DNA from: Lysobacter sp. FW306-1B-D06B | Lineage (GTDB): Bacteria; Pseudomonadota; Gammaproteobacteria; Xanthomonadales; Xanthomonadaceae | NCBI RefSeq assembly: GCF_038446665.1 | Contig: NZ_CP151802.1 | Location: 2,356,001 to 2,420,000 of the forward strand | Reading direction: 5' to 3' | DNA: 64,000 nt | In this document: piece by piece, positions 8,051 through 18,300 of the stretch | Layout of the letters: every line of letters begins with the position of its first letter | Position numbering within the stretch: position 1 is the first letter of the stretch | The notes under the pieces: generated by a model | The model's input: only the letters and a program-made list of their open reading frames with translations | Database searches by the model: none | What the model was told of the DNA's origin: nothing | Made by a program: the position numbers and the translations under genes

Positions 8051-11000
8051 ATGAGTACGCGGGCTGAAGCGGTTCGGGCACAGGCCATTCCCGGCGCGAC
8101 GCCGGCCATCGATTCCGCATTGCTGGACGTGCTGCCGCAGCACGCCGATGCCGCCGGCGACGCATCGCGTGCGCTGACGCTGGATGTGGATGACGGCCTC
8201 GCGTCCGCGCTCGCCGGCCACGGCCTGACCCGCGCCCATGCACTCGCCGCCGCGCTCGCGGCCGTGGAATCCTGGCTCTCAGGCAGCGAAGAAGTACTGG
8301 TGACGCTGTCGTGCGGCGATGCATGGCGGCAGGCGCGCATCGCGCCGGCATCGCTCGCCGCCGCGCATGTCGGTGCGACATTGAACGCCGCCGCCGAATC
8401 GACACAGCCGTGCGTGTGGGCGGTGAATGAAGCACCGGAAGCATCGCTTCCGGCGTTCGCCGCATCGCAGTGGCACCTGGACGACGGCGGCCTGCACGTC
8501 ACCTTCCGCGCACCGCTCACGCACGAGGCCGCGCTGCTGATCGGCGATGCGGCCACGCGTGTCCTTCGTGCGATCGCATCCGCTCCCGCGCAGCCGCTTT
8601 CGCGTATCGACGCACTCGATCCCGTCGACCGCGCCCGCCAATTGCAGGAGTGGGGCGTGGCGCCGCCCGCGCGCACGCTGCACGACACCGTGCACGCCTG
8701 CTTCGCACAGGCACTGGCGGCATGGCCGGACAAGGTCGCGGTGGAGCATCGCGATGCGCACATCACGTATTCCGAACTCGATCGTCGTGCCGCCGCGCTG
8801 GCCACGCGCCTGCGCGCGGCGGGCGTCGTCAAGGGCGACATCGTCGGCGTGGCGCTGCCGCGCTCGCTCGATGCCGTCGTCGCGCTGCTCGGCGTGATCA
8901 AGGCCGGCGGCGCGTATCTGCCGCTGGATCTTGCGCTGCCCGCCGATCGCCTGGCCTTCATGATCGACAACGCGCGTGTCCGCACGCTCGTGGCAGACCC
9001 CGCCATCGACGCCTCCGCGTTGCCGCGCGAACCGGCGCGCGTGAACGTCCACGGCGATGACGCCCCGGCCGCGTTCGATCCCGGCACGGACGGCGACTCG
9101 CTGGCCTACGTGCTGTTTACCTCCGGCTCCACGGGCGTGCCCAAGGGCGTGGAGATCCGCCACCGCTCACTGGTGCGCCGCCTGCACGGCATCGACTACG
9201 TCACCCTCGACACGCAAACGCGCATGCTGCACCAGGCGCCGCTGGGCTTCGACATCTCCGGACTGGAGCTGTGGGGCACGCTGTTCAACGGCGGCACGAT
9301 CGTGGTGCACGACGAAGTGGCGCCGACCGCCACGCGCCTGCGCGAGACCATCGAGCGCCACGATGTCAACGCCGGCATCATGGCCGCTGCGCTGTTCAAT
9401 GCCGTGGTGGACGAAGACGCCACGATCTTTGCCGGCCTGCGCGACCTGATCATCGGCGGCGAGGCGCTCTCCGTCGACCACGTGCGCCGCATGCACGCGA
9501 TCTCGCCGACGTTGCGCCTGCACAACGGCTACGGCCCGACCGAGTGCACGATCATGTGCACCTCCTACGAGATCCCGCGCGATCTGCCCGAAGGCACGGC
9601 GTCGATCCCGATCGGTCGGCCGTTGCAGGATGCCAGCGCCTACGTGCTCAACCGTCGCCTGCAGCCATTGCCGGCCGGCGTGATCGGCGAGCTGTGCGTG
9701 GGCGGCGTCGGCGTGGCGCGCGGTTATCTCAAACGCCCCGAACTCAATGCCGACCGCTTCGTGGCCAATCCCTATCGCGACGATGCGGACGTGCTGTACC
9801 GCACCGGCGACCAGGTGCGTTACCGCGACGACGGCCTGATCGAGTTCGTCGGCCGCACCGATGCGCAGGTGAAGATCCGCGGCTACCGCATCGAACTGAC
9901 CGAGATCGAGACCGTGCTTTCGCGCCACCCGGCGATCGCGCAGTGCGCGGTCGTGGCGCGCGCGGATTTCCCCGGCGAGAAGCGCCTGGTTGCGTACTAC
10001 GTCCCCACGGGCGTGGAGGCGCACACACCGCAGCTGCGCGCGCACCTGGCCGCGTCCCTGCCGCCGTACATGGTGCCCACGCGCTACGTGCGCCTGGACG
10101 AATTGCCGCTGACCGCGAACGCCAAGGTCGACCGTCGCGCGTTGCCGGCGCCCGATCGCCGCCGCCCGGAGCTCACCGTCGATCACGCGCCGCCCGTCAC
10201 GCCGCTGGAAACGAAGCTGTGCGCAGCCTTCGGCGCGTTGCTCGACATCGAGGGCGTCGGTCGCGACGACAACTTCTTCGAACTCGGCGGCAGCTCGCTG
10301 CTGGCGGTGCGCCTGGCCGAGCAGATCCGCAACGAAGGCTGGCAGACCGACGACGCCGGCCCGCGTGTGGCGGCGCCGACGATCTTCCAGAACCCGACGC
10401 CCGCGCGGCTCGCGGCCGTGCTCGAAGGCGTGCAGGCCGCGCAGGCGCCTGCGCGCCGCAGCGCGGTCGATGCACGCGAACCCATTGCGATCATCGCCAT
10501 GGCCGGGCGCTTCCCCGGCGCGGACGATGTCGAAGGATTCTGGAACAACCTCTGCGAAGGCCGCGACTCGATCACGAAGTTCCGCATCGACGAACTCGAT
10601 CCGGCAGTCAGCGCCAGCGACCGCAGCGACCCGTCCTACATCGCCGCACGCGGCGTGATCGACAACGTGGAGCTGTTCGACGCGGCGTTCTTCGGCATCG
10701 GCCCGCGCGAGGCGGAGTTGATGGATCCGCAGCAGCGCATCTTCCTGGAGCTGTGCTGGGAAGTCCTGGAGCGCGGCGGCCATGCACCGGATTCCACCGG
10801 CGCCACCGTCACCGGGATCTTCGGCGGCATGAACAACGCCACCTATTTCCAGCGTCACGCCTCCGCGCATCCGGAGCTGGTGAACCGCGTCGGTGCGTTG
10901 CAGGTGATGCTGGGCAACGAGAAGGACTACATCGCCACGCGCGTGGCGCACAAGCTCAACCTCACCGGCCCGGCCGTGAGCGTGCACACGGCGTGCTCGA

Positions 11001-14000
11001 CCTCGCTGGTGGCCATCGCGCAGGCGGTGGAGAGCCTGCAGTCCGGGCAGTGCGACATGGCGCTGGCCGGCGGTGTCGCGGTCACGTGCCCGCCGCGCAG
11101 CGGCTATCTGTACCAGGAAGGATCGATGCTGTCGCCGGACGGCCACACGCGCACGTTCGATGCGAACGCGAAGGGCACGGTGTTCGGCGACGGCGCGGCG
11201 GTGGTGCTGCTCAAGCGCCTGTCGGATGCGATTGCCGACGGCAACCCCGTGTACGCCGTGATCCGCGGCGCCGCGCTCAACAACGACGGCGCCAACCGCG
11301 CCAGCTTCACCGCGCCCAGCAGTGAAGGGCAGGCGGCGGTGATCGCGCTGGCGCACGACCGCGCCGGCATCGACGCGCGCAGCATTTCCTACGTGGAAGC
11401 GCACGGCACGGCGACGCCGCTGGGCGACCCGATCGAAGTCGAGGGCCTCACGCGCGCGTTCCGTCGCGGCACGCACGACACCGGCTTCTGCCGCATCGGC
11501 TCGCTCAAGAGCAACGTCGGCCACATGGTGACGGCCGCCGGCGCGGCGGGCGTGATCAAGACTGCGCTGGCGCTGCACGAGAAGCGCATTCCCGCGACGA
11601 TCCATTTCGAAGCACCCAACCCGACCATCGACTTCGCCAGCACGCCCTTTGTCGTCAATGCGCGCATGAGCGCATGGGACAACGAGGGCGACGCGCCGCG
11701 CCGCGCAGGCGTGAGTTCCTTCGGCCTGGGCGGCACCAACGCGCACGCGGTGCTGGAGGAAGCGCCGCTACTGCCCGAATCCGGCGACGCCGTCGGCGCG
11801 CAGCTGCTGGTGCTCTCCGCACGCACGCCGGCGGCGCTGGGCGCGGCGGTGAACCGGCTGGCCGATCATCTCCACGCGCATCGCGACCTCAACCTTGCCG
11901 ACGTGGCCTGGACGCTGGCCGTGGGCCGCAAGGCATTCGCGCACCGCATCGCCATCGCGGCCGACGACGTGTCCGGCGCGATCGACGCGCTGCGCGCGCC
12001 CGACACGCAGGCCGAAGCCGCACGCAGCCGACCGGCGCGCGCGGGCGGCATCGTCTTCATGTTCCCGGGGCAGGGCGCGACATACCCCGGCATGGGCCGC
12101 AGCCTGTACGAGAGCGAGCCGGTCTTCCGCGCCGCCCTCGATGAATGCGCGCAGCTGCTGCACACGGATCTGGGCTTCGACCTTCGCGAACGCATGTTCG
12201 GCGACGAACCCGAAGCGCTGCTGCCGACCTCGGTGATGCAGCCGGCGACGTTCGCCATCGAGTACGCACTGGCGAAGCTGTGGATCAGCCGCGGCATCGA
12301 GCCGGCGGCGATGATCGGCCACAGCATCGGCGAGTTCGTCGCCGCGACGCTGGCGGGCGTGTTCGAATTGCGCGACGCGCTGCATCTCATCGCCCGTCGC
12401 GGCGCGCTGATGCAGGCGCAGCCGGCCGGTTCCATGCTGTCGATCCGGCTGCCGGCGGACGCCGTGCAGTCGCGCCTGCCCGAAACGCTGTCGCTGGCCG
12501 CGGAGAACTCGCCGCTGGCGTGCGTGGTGGCCGGGCCGTCGGATGCCATCGCGGCATTCCAGGCGCAGCTGGAAGGCGAGGGCATCGCCTGCCGTGCGCT
12601 GCGCACCTCGCACGCGTTCCACTCGGTGATGATGGAAGCGGTGGTCGCGCCGTTCCGCGAAGCCGTGGCCGCCGTGCGCCTGAATCCGCCCACGCGGCCC
12701 ATCGTCTCCACCGTCACCGGCGCGGCGCTGGACGCAGACGAGGCCACCTCGCCCGACTACTGGGCCCGTCACCTCCGCGAGCCCGTGCGCTTCTCCAGCG
12801 CGCTGCAGGCGTTGCTGGAAGGCGAGGCTGACGTCGGGCGCGTGCTGCTCGAAGTCGGCCCGCGCGGCACGCTGAACGCGCTGGCGCGCCAGCAGCCGCT
12901 GGTGCAGAAGCAGCGCATCGCCGCCGTCGCCACGCTCACCGACAACCCCGCCAGCGAGTGCCGCGATGTCCTCGCCGCCGCCGGAAAGCTGTGGAGCCAG
13001 GGCGCCGCGGTGGATCCGGCGGCCTTCGACACGCGTGCGATTCGCCATCGCCTGCGCCTGCCGACCTATCCATTCGAGAGACAACGTTATTGGGTGGAGG
13101 CAGTACCCGCGAACCCGAGCAACGTCATTCCCCATCCGGCCGTCGCGGCCGCCGCACGAACCCCGACCGTACTGGAGACCGTCATGCCGCAGTCCACGCC
13201 CGCCGCCGTCCCCGTCGCCCCCGCGGCCGCCACCGGCCGTCGCGAGCGCCTGGTCGGGCAACTGCGCGGCCTGTTCGAGAACGTCGCCGGCTTCGACATG
13301 ACCGACGCGGACGCGGACACCAACTTCATCGAGCTGGGCCTGGACAGCCTGATGCTGACCCAGGTCGCGGTGCAGTTGCAGAAGGAATTCGGCGTGCCGG
13401 TGAACTTCCGCCAGCTGATGGGCGACTGCGCCAGCCTGGATCGCCTGGCCGGAATGCTCGATGCGGAACTGCCGGCCGAAGCCGTACCCGCGCCAGTGGC
13501 CGCCGCGCCGGTGGCCGTCGCCGCACCTGCCGCGTACGCGCCGGTCGCGATGGCGCCGGTCGCATTGCCTGCGCTCGATGGCGGCAACGACTTCACCCGC
13601 CAGGTCATCGCCCAGCAGATGCAGTTGATGGCGCAGCAGCTGGCGCTGTTGTCCGGCGGCGTCGCCGCGCCGGTCGCGACGGCTCCCGTCGCCGTGCCCG
13701 CACCGCAGCCCGTCGCCGCGGCGCCGGTTCCGGTCGCATCCGCACCGGCCGCCGCGCCCAAGCCCGCCGAAGGCGAGGAAGACACCGGTGCCGTGCAGCA
13801 GAAGTACGACGTCAAGAAGGCCTTCGGCGCGATCGCGCGCATCGACAACAACGCCGAGCTGGACCTCTCGCCGCAGCAGAAGGCCAAGCTCGACACGTTC
13901 TTCGACCGCTACATCGCGCGCACGCGCAAGTCGAAGGAGTACACGCAGGCCAACCGCGCCCAGCTCGCCGATCCGCGCGTGGTCAACGGCTTCCGTCCGC

Positions 14001-15352
14001 TGACCAAGGAGATCGTCTACCAGATCGTGGTGGAGCGCTCCAAGGGTTCGCGCGTGTTCGACATCGACGGCAACGAGTACATCGACGCGCTCAACGGTTT
14101 CGGCATGAGCCTGTTCGGCTGGCAGCCGGACTTCGTGCTCGACGCAGTGCGCGAGCAGCTCGACAAGGGCTACGAGATCGGCCCGCAGCACCCCGTCGCC
14201 GGCGAAGTCGCGCAGCTGGTGTGCGAGCTCACCGGTCACGACCGCGCCGCGCTGTGCAACACCGGTTCCGAAGCGGTGCTCGGTGCGCTGCGCATCGCCC
14301 GCACGGTGACGGCGCGCAGCACGGTGGTGCTGTTCACCGGCTCCTATCACGGCATCGTCGACGAAGTGATCGTGCGCGGCACCAAGTCGCTGCGCGCGGT
14401 GCCGGCGGCGCCGGGCATCCTGCGCAACACGGCCGAAAACGTGCTGGTGCTCGACTACGGCACGCCGGAGTCGATGGAGATCATCCGCTCGCGCATCGGC
14501 GAGATCGCCGCGGTGCTGATCGAGCCGGTGCAGAGCCGCCGCCTGGACTTCCGTCCGGTGGAGTTCCTGAAGGAACTGCGCCAGCTCACCCAGGACAACG
14601 GCGCGCTGCTGATCTTCGACGAAGTGGTCACCGGCTTCCGCTCAAACCCGGGCGGCGTGCAGGCGATCTTCGGCATCAAGGCCGACATCGCGACCTACGG
14701 CAAGGTCGTCGGCGGCGGCTTCCCGATCGGCGTGATTGCCGGCAAGCGCGAGTACATGGACGCGCTCGACGGCGGCCACTGGCAGTACGGCGACGATTCT
14801 GTGCCGACGGTGGGCGTGACGTACTTCGCCGGCACCTTCGTGCGCCATCCGCTGGCGCTGGTCGCGGCCAAGGCCGTGCTCGAACACTTCAAGGCCGACG
14901 GCGGCGAGTTGCAGAAGCGCCTCAACGCCAAGGCCGAAGCGCTGGCGACGGACATCAACGCCTACTGTGCCGATGTCGGTGCGCCGGTGTCGGTGAAGCA
15001 GTACGCGTCGGTGTGGAAGACCCACTGGCCCGAGAACCACCCGCTGCAGGACCTGCTGTTCGCGGCGATGCGCCTGCGCGGCATCCACATCCTCGACAAC
15101 TTCCCGTGCTTCATCACCACGGCGCACAGCGACGAGGACATCGCGCGGATCGCCACCGCGTTCAAGGAATCGGTGAGCGAGTTGCAGGACATGGAACTGT
15201 TGCCACGCCGCGCGGCCACGCCAAAAACGGTGATGGACGCGAGCAAGCCCGTCGTGCCCGGCGCGCGCCTGGGCCGCGAGCCCGACGGCACGCCGGCCTG
15301 GTTCGTGCCGAACCCGGCGGAGCCGGGCAAGTACATGAAGGTGAGCGCATGA
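8051..15352 (+). CDS. Hybrid NRPS-PKS: (truncated C)-A-PCP-KS-AT-ACP-aminotransferase
   Basis: This 2433-aa synthetase has the following domains. Residues 1-205 look like a C-domain remnant without HHxxxDG. The A domain is about 209-720 (FTSGSTG from 356; A4 Asp401). The PCP Ser is 749. The KS is about 810-1235, with Cys982 in TACSTS. The AT is about 1335-1650, with Ser1425 in GHSIGE and HAFH at 1521-1524 pointing to malonyl-CoA. The ACP Ser is 1766. An Ala/Pro/Val linker follows, then a class III PLP aminotransferase (about 1950-2380; D2190, Lys2218 in YGKVVGGGFPIG). There is no KR or DH, so the beta-keto group should be transaminated to a beta-amine, as in the iturin/mycosubtilin first module. 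A strong AAGGAG supports the start. It overlaps the next gene by 4 bp (ATGA). Confidence 0.95.
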   Translation: MSTRAEAVRAQAIPGATPAIDSALLDVLPQHADAAGDASRALTLDVDDGLASALAGHGLTRAHALAAALAAVESWLSGSEEVLVTLSCGDAWRQARIAPASLAAAHVGATLNAAAESTQPCVWAVNEAPEASLPAFAASQWHLDDGGLHVTFRAPLTHEAALLIGDAATRVLRAIASAPAQPLSRIDALDPVDRARQLQEWGVAPPARTLHDTVHACFAQALAAWPDKVAVEHRDAHITYSELDRRAAALATRLRAAGVVKGDIVGVALPRSLDAVVALLGVIKAGGAYLPLDLALPADRLAFMIDNARVRTLVADPAIDASALPREPARVNVHGDDAPAAFDPGTDGDSLAYVLFTSGSTGVPKGVEIRHRSLVRRLHGIDYVTLDTQTRMLHQAPLGFDISGLELWGTLFNGGTIVVHDEVAPTATRLRETIERHDVNAGIMAAALFNAVVDEDATIFAGLRDLIIGGEALSVDHVRRMHAISPTLRLHNGYGPTECTIMCTSYEIPRDLPEGTASIPIGRPLQDASAYVLNRRLQPLPAGVIGELCVGGVGVARGYLKRPELNADRFVANPYRDDADVLYRTGDQVRYRDDGLIEFVGRTDAQVKIRGYRIELTEIETVLSRHPAIAQCAVVARADFPGEKRLVAYYVPTGVEAHTPQLRAHLAASLPPYMVPTRYVRLDELPLTANAKVDRRALPAPDRRRPELTVDHAPPVTPLETKLCAAFGALLDIEGVGRDDNFFELGGSSLLAVRLAEQIRNEGWQTDDAGPRVAAPTIFQNPTPARLAAVLEGVQAAQAPARRSAVDAREPIAIIAMAGRFPGADDVEGFWNNLCEGRDSITKFRIDELDPAVSASDRSDPSYIAARGVIDNVELFDAAFFGIGPREAELMDPQQRIFLELCWEVLERGGHAPDSTGATVTGIFGGMNNATYFQRHASAHPELVNRVGALQVMLGNEKDYIATRVAHKLNLTGPAVSVHTACSTSLVAIAQAVESLQSGQCDMALAGGVAVTCPPRSGYLYQEGSMLSPDGHTRTFDANAKGTVFGDGAAVVLLKRLSDAIADGNPVYAVIRGAALNNDGANRASFTAPSSEGQAAVIALAHDRAGIDARSISYVEAHGTATPLGDPIEVEGLTRAFRRGTHDTGFCRIGSLKSNVGHMVTAAGAAGVIKTALALHEKRIPATIHFEAPNPTIDFASTPFVVNARMSAWDNEGDAPRRAGVSSFGLGGTNAHAVLEEAPLLPESGDAVGAQLLVLSARTPAALGAAVNRLADHLHAHRDLNLADVAWTLAVGRKAFAHRIAIAADDVSGAIDALRAPDTQAEAARSRPARAGGIVFMFPGQGATYPGMGRSLYESEPVFRAALDECAQLLHTDLGFDLRERMFGDEPEALLPTSVMQPATFAIEYALAKLWISRGIEPAAMIGHSIGEFVAATLAGVFELRDALHLIARRGALMQAQPAGSMLSIRLPADAVQSRLPETLSLAAENSPLACVVAGPSDAIAAFQAQLEGEGIACRALRTSHAFHSVMMEAVVAPFREAVAAVRLNPPTRPIVSTVTGAALDADEATSPDYWARHLREPVRFSSALQALLEGEADVGRVLLEVGPRGTLNALARQQPLVQKQRIAAVATLTDNPASECRDVLAAAGKLWSQGAAVDPAAFDTRAIRHRLRLPTYPFERQRYWVEAVPANPSNVIPHPAVAAAARTPTVLETVMPQSTPAAVPVAPAAATGRRERLVGQLRGLFENVAGFDMTDADADTNFIELGLDSLMLTQVAVQLQKEFGVPVNFRQLMGDCASLDRLAGMLDAELPAEAVPAPVAAAPVAVAAPAAYAPVAMAPVALPALDGGNDFTRQVIAQQMQLMAQQLALLSGGVAAPVATAPVAVPAPQPVAAAPVPVASAPAAAPKPAEGEEDTGAVQQKYDVKKAFGAIARIDNNAELDLSPQQKAKLDTFFDRYIARTRKSKEYTQANRAQLADPRVVNGFRPLTKEIVYQIVVERSKGSRVFDIDGNEYIDALNGFGMSLFGWQPDFVLDAVREQLDKGYEIGPQHPVAGEVAQLVCELTGHDRAALCNTGSEAVLGALRIARTVTARSTVVLFTGSYHGIVDEVIVRGTKSLRAVPAAPGILRNTAENVLVLDYGTPESMEIIRSRIGEIAAVLIEPVQSRRLDFRPVEFLKELRQLTQDNGALLIFDEVVTGFRSNPGGVQAIFGIKADIATYGKVVGGGFPIGVIAGKREYMDALDGGHWQYGDDSVPTVGVTYFAGTFVRHPLALVAAKAVLEHFKADGGELQKRLNAKAEALATDINAYCADVGAPVSVKQYASVWKTHWPENHPLQDLLFAAMRLRGIHILDNFPCFITTAHSDEDIARIATAFKESVSELQDMELLPRRAATPKTVMDASKPVVPGARLGREPDGTPAWFVPNPAEPGKYMKVSA

Positions 15353-18300
15353 ATGCAGCCGTGTTCGATAAGGGCAGGTTGGACAAGTCGAATGGAACCG
15401 ACACGGCCGTCGACTACGATCCGTTCGCCGACGGCCCGCTCTCCCGCGTAGCGCCCACCACCGAACCGCAGCGCGAAGTCTGGCTGGCCGATCGCCTCGG
15501 CAACGACGCCTCGCTGGCGTACAACGAGTCGATCTCGCTGGACTTCCGCGGTCCGCTGTCCGTGGATGCGCTGCAGGCCGCGCTGGCTGGGCTGGTGGCG
15601 CGGCACGACATCTTGCGCGCCAACTTCGGCCCCGACGGCAAGACGCTGTGCGTCGGCGACGAGCGCGCCATCGACTTGCCGCTGATCGACCTGTCCGCAC
15701 TGGACGACGCCGAGCGCGCCGCACGCATCGCCGCGCACGCGCGCGAGGTCGTGGAGACGCCGTTCGATCTCGACCACGGCGCACTGCTGCGCGCCGAACT
15801 GCTGCGCCTGTCCCTCGACCATCATCATCTCGTGCTCACCGCGCATCACCTGGTCTGCGACGGCTGGTCGTGGTGGGTGATCGTGCGCGAACTGGGCACG
15901 CTGTATACGCAGGCGGTGGGCCAGAGCGCGCAGCCGCTGCCGCCCGCCGAATCCTTCGCCGACTACGCGCTGGCCGAGGCCGAACATCCGCACGGTGCGA
16001 CGTACCGCTCCGACGAGGCGTACTGGCTCAAGCGTTTTGCCGACGGCGGCCCGGTGCTGGATCTTCCGACCGACCGCACGCGGCCGACGCGCCGCACGTT
16101 TGCGTCGATCCGCGAAGACCACATCCTCGACAACGAACTCGTCGCCGCCGTGCGTCGCCTCGGTGCGCGCCAGGGCGCGAGCCTGTTCGCGACGTTGCTG
16201 GCGGGTTTCGCCGGCCTGCTGTCGCGCCTGACCGCGCAGAACGACGTGGTCATCGGCATTCCCGCCGCCGGTCAGTCGGTGGACGGCCACGACCATCTGG
16301 TCGGTCATTGCGTGAATCTTCTGCCGCTGCGCTTCGAACTCGACCAGGCGCAGCCGTTCGAACAGGCACTGGGCGCGGCCCAGTCCACGCTGCTGGATGC
16401 CATCGAACACCAGCGCTACACCTTCGGCACGCTGCTGAAGAAGCTGCCGTTGCAGCGCGATCCCGCACGCCTGCCGCTGTGCAGCGTGATGTTCAACATC
16501 GACCAGGCGATGGACCAGGAGAGCACCGGCTTCCACGGCCTGGGCATGCGCCTGATCACCAACCCGCGCAGCTACGAGAACTTCGAGCTGTTCGTCAACG
16601 CCGTGCAGGTGCAGGGCGGCATGCGCCTGGAGTGCCAGTACAACACCGACCTGTTCGACAACGCCACGATCCGCCGCTGGCTGGCCGCGTACGAAACGCT
16701 GTTGCGCGCCGCCGTGGCACGGCCCACGCTTGCGTTCGGCCGGTTGTCGGTGGTCTCCGATGCCGCGCGCGATGAACTGCAGGCGCTGCAACCGGCAGCG
16801 GTCGCGTTCGACCGCGAGTGCCGCATGCACGAGGCGTTCGAACGTCAATGCGATCGCACGCCGGAGCGCGTGGCGGTGGAGTTCAACGGCGAGTCCATCC
16901 GCTACGACGAACTGGAAGCACGCGCCAACCGCATCGCGCACCTGTTGCGCGCGCGCGGCGTGCACCGCGGAACGCTGGTCGGGTTGGTGCTCGATCGCGG
17001 CGTGGACATGCTGGCCGGCCTGCTCGGCGTGTTGAAGGCCGGCGCGGGCTATGTGCCGCTGGACCCCAATTTCCCCGCCGAACGCCTGGCCTACATGGCC
17101 GGCGACGCGGGCCTGGCTGCGCTGCTGACGACGACGAAGCACGCCGCCCATTTCGATCTGCGCGGGCGCCCCGTGTTGTCGCTGGACACGCTGCACGACG
17201 AACTTGCATCGCTGCCGGCCACGCGCCTGGGCCGCGACGAGGGCGCGGCGCAGCCGGAGTCGATCGCGTACGTGATCTACACCTCCGGCTCCACCGGCCG
17301 ACCGAAAGGCGTGCAGGTGCCGCATCGCGCGGTGAGCAACTTCCTGGCGAGCATGGCGAAGGAGCCCGGGCTGTCCGCCGAGGACCGCCTCGTCGCGGTG
17401 ACCACGCTATCGTTCGACATCGCCGTGCTCGAACTGCTGTTGCCGCTGAGCGTGGGCGCGCGCGTCGTACTGGCCGACCGCGTCACCGCCGCCGACGGCG
17501 TCGCGCTGAAGGCGCTGATTGCCGCCAGTGGCGCCACCGTGATGCAGGCAACACCGGCTTCGTGGCGGCTGCTGCTGGACGCCGAATGGAAGGGCGATGC
17601 GAACTTCAAGATCCTGTGCGGCGGCGAAGCGCTGCCGCCGGACCTGGCCGCGCAGTTGCTCAAGCGCTGCGGCTCGCTGTGGAACGTGTACGGGCCGACC
17701 GAAACCACGGTGTGGTCGACCTGCTCGCGCGTGACGACGGCAAGCGACATCCACATCGGTCGGCCGATCGACAACACGCAGGTGTGGATCCTGGATCCGC
17801 GCGGCGAGCTGTGCCCGCTCGGCGTGCCGGGCGAGATCTGGATCGGCGGCGACGGCGTGACGCTGGGGTATCTCAACCGCCCCGAACTCACCTCCGAGCG
17901 CTTCGTGCCCGATCCGTTCTCCACCGCGAGCGGTGCGCTGCTGTATCGCACCGGCGATCGCGGCCGCTGGCGTCCGGACGGCGTGCTCGAGCACCAGGGC
18001 CGCCTGGATTTCCAGGTGAAGGTGCGCGGTTATCGCATCGAACTGGGCGAGATAGAAGCACTGCTCGCGGCGCATCCGCAGGTCGCGCGCGCCGTGGTCG
18101 TGGCGCGCGAGGATCGCCCGGGCGATGTGCGGCTGGTGGCCTATGTGGTGTCCGACAGCCTGACCACGGGGGAGGGCGAATCGCTGCTCGCGTCCTACCT
18201 CAAGGGCTCGCTGCCCGACTACATGATCCCGCAGCACATCCTGTTCCTCGACGCGATCCCGCTGCTGCCCAACGGAAAGATCGACCGCAAGTCCCTGCCG

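Noticed and set aside
9167..14350. Long minus-strand open frames opposite the hybrid NRPS-PKS (859 and 860 codons).
   Set aside because: Same reasons: low-complexity composition, no motifs, and the plus strand encodes intact A, KS, AT, ACP and aminotransferase domains.
12958..15348. A 5' extension that would make the second synthetase 2839 aa.
   Set aside because: The extension overlaps the end of the first synthetase in another frame and has no domain features. The ATG at 15349 is coupled to the stop of the first gene and opens the conserved C domain.
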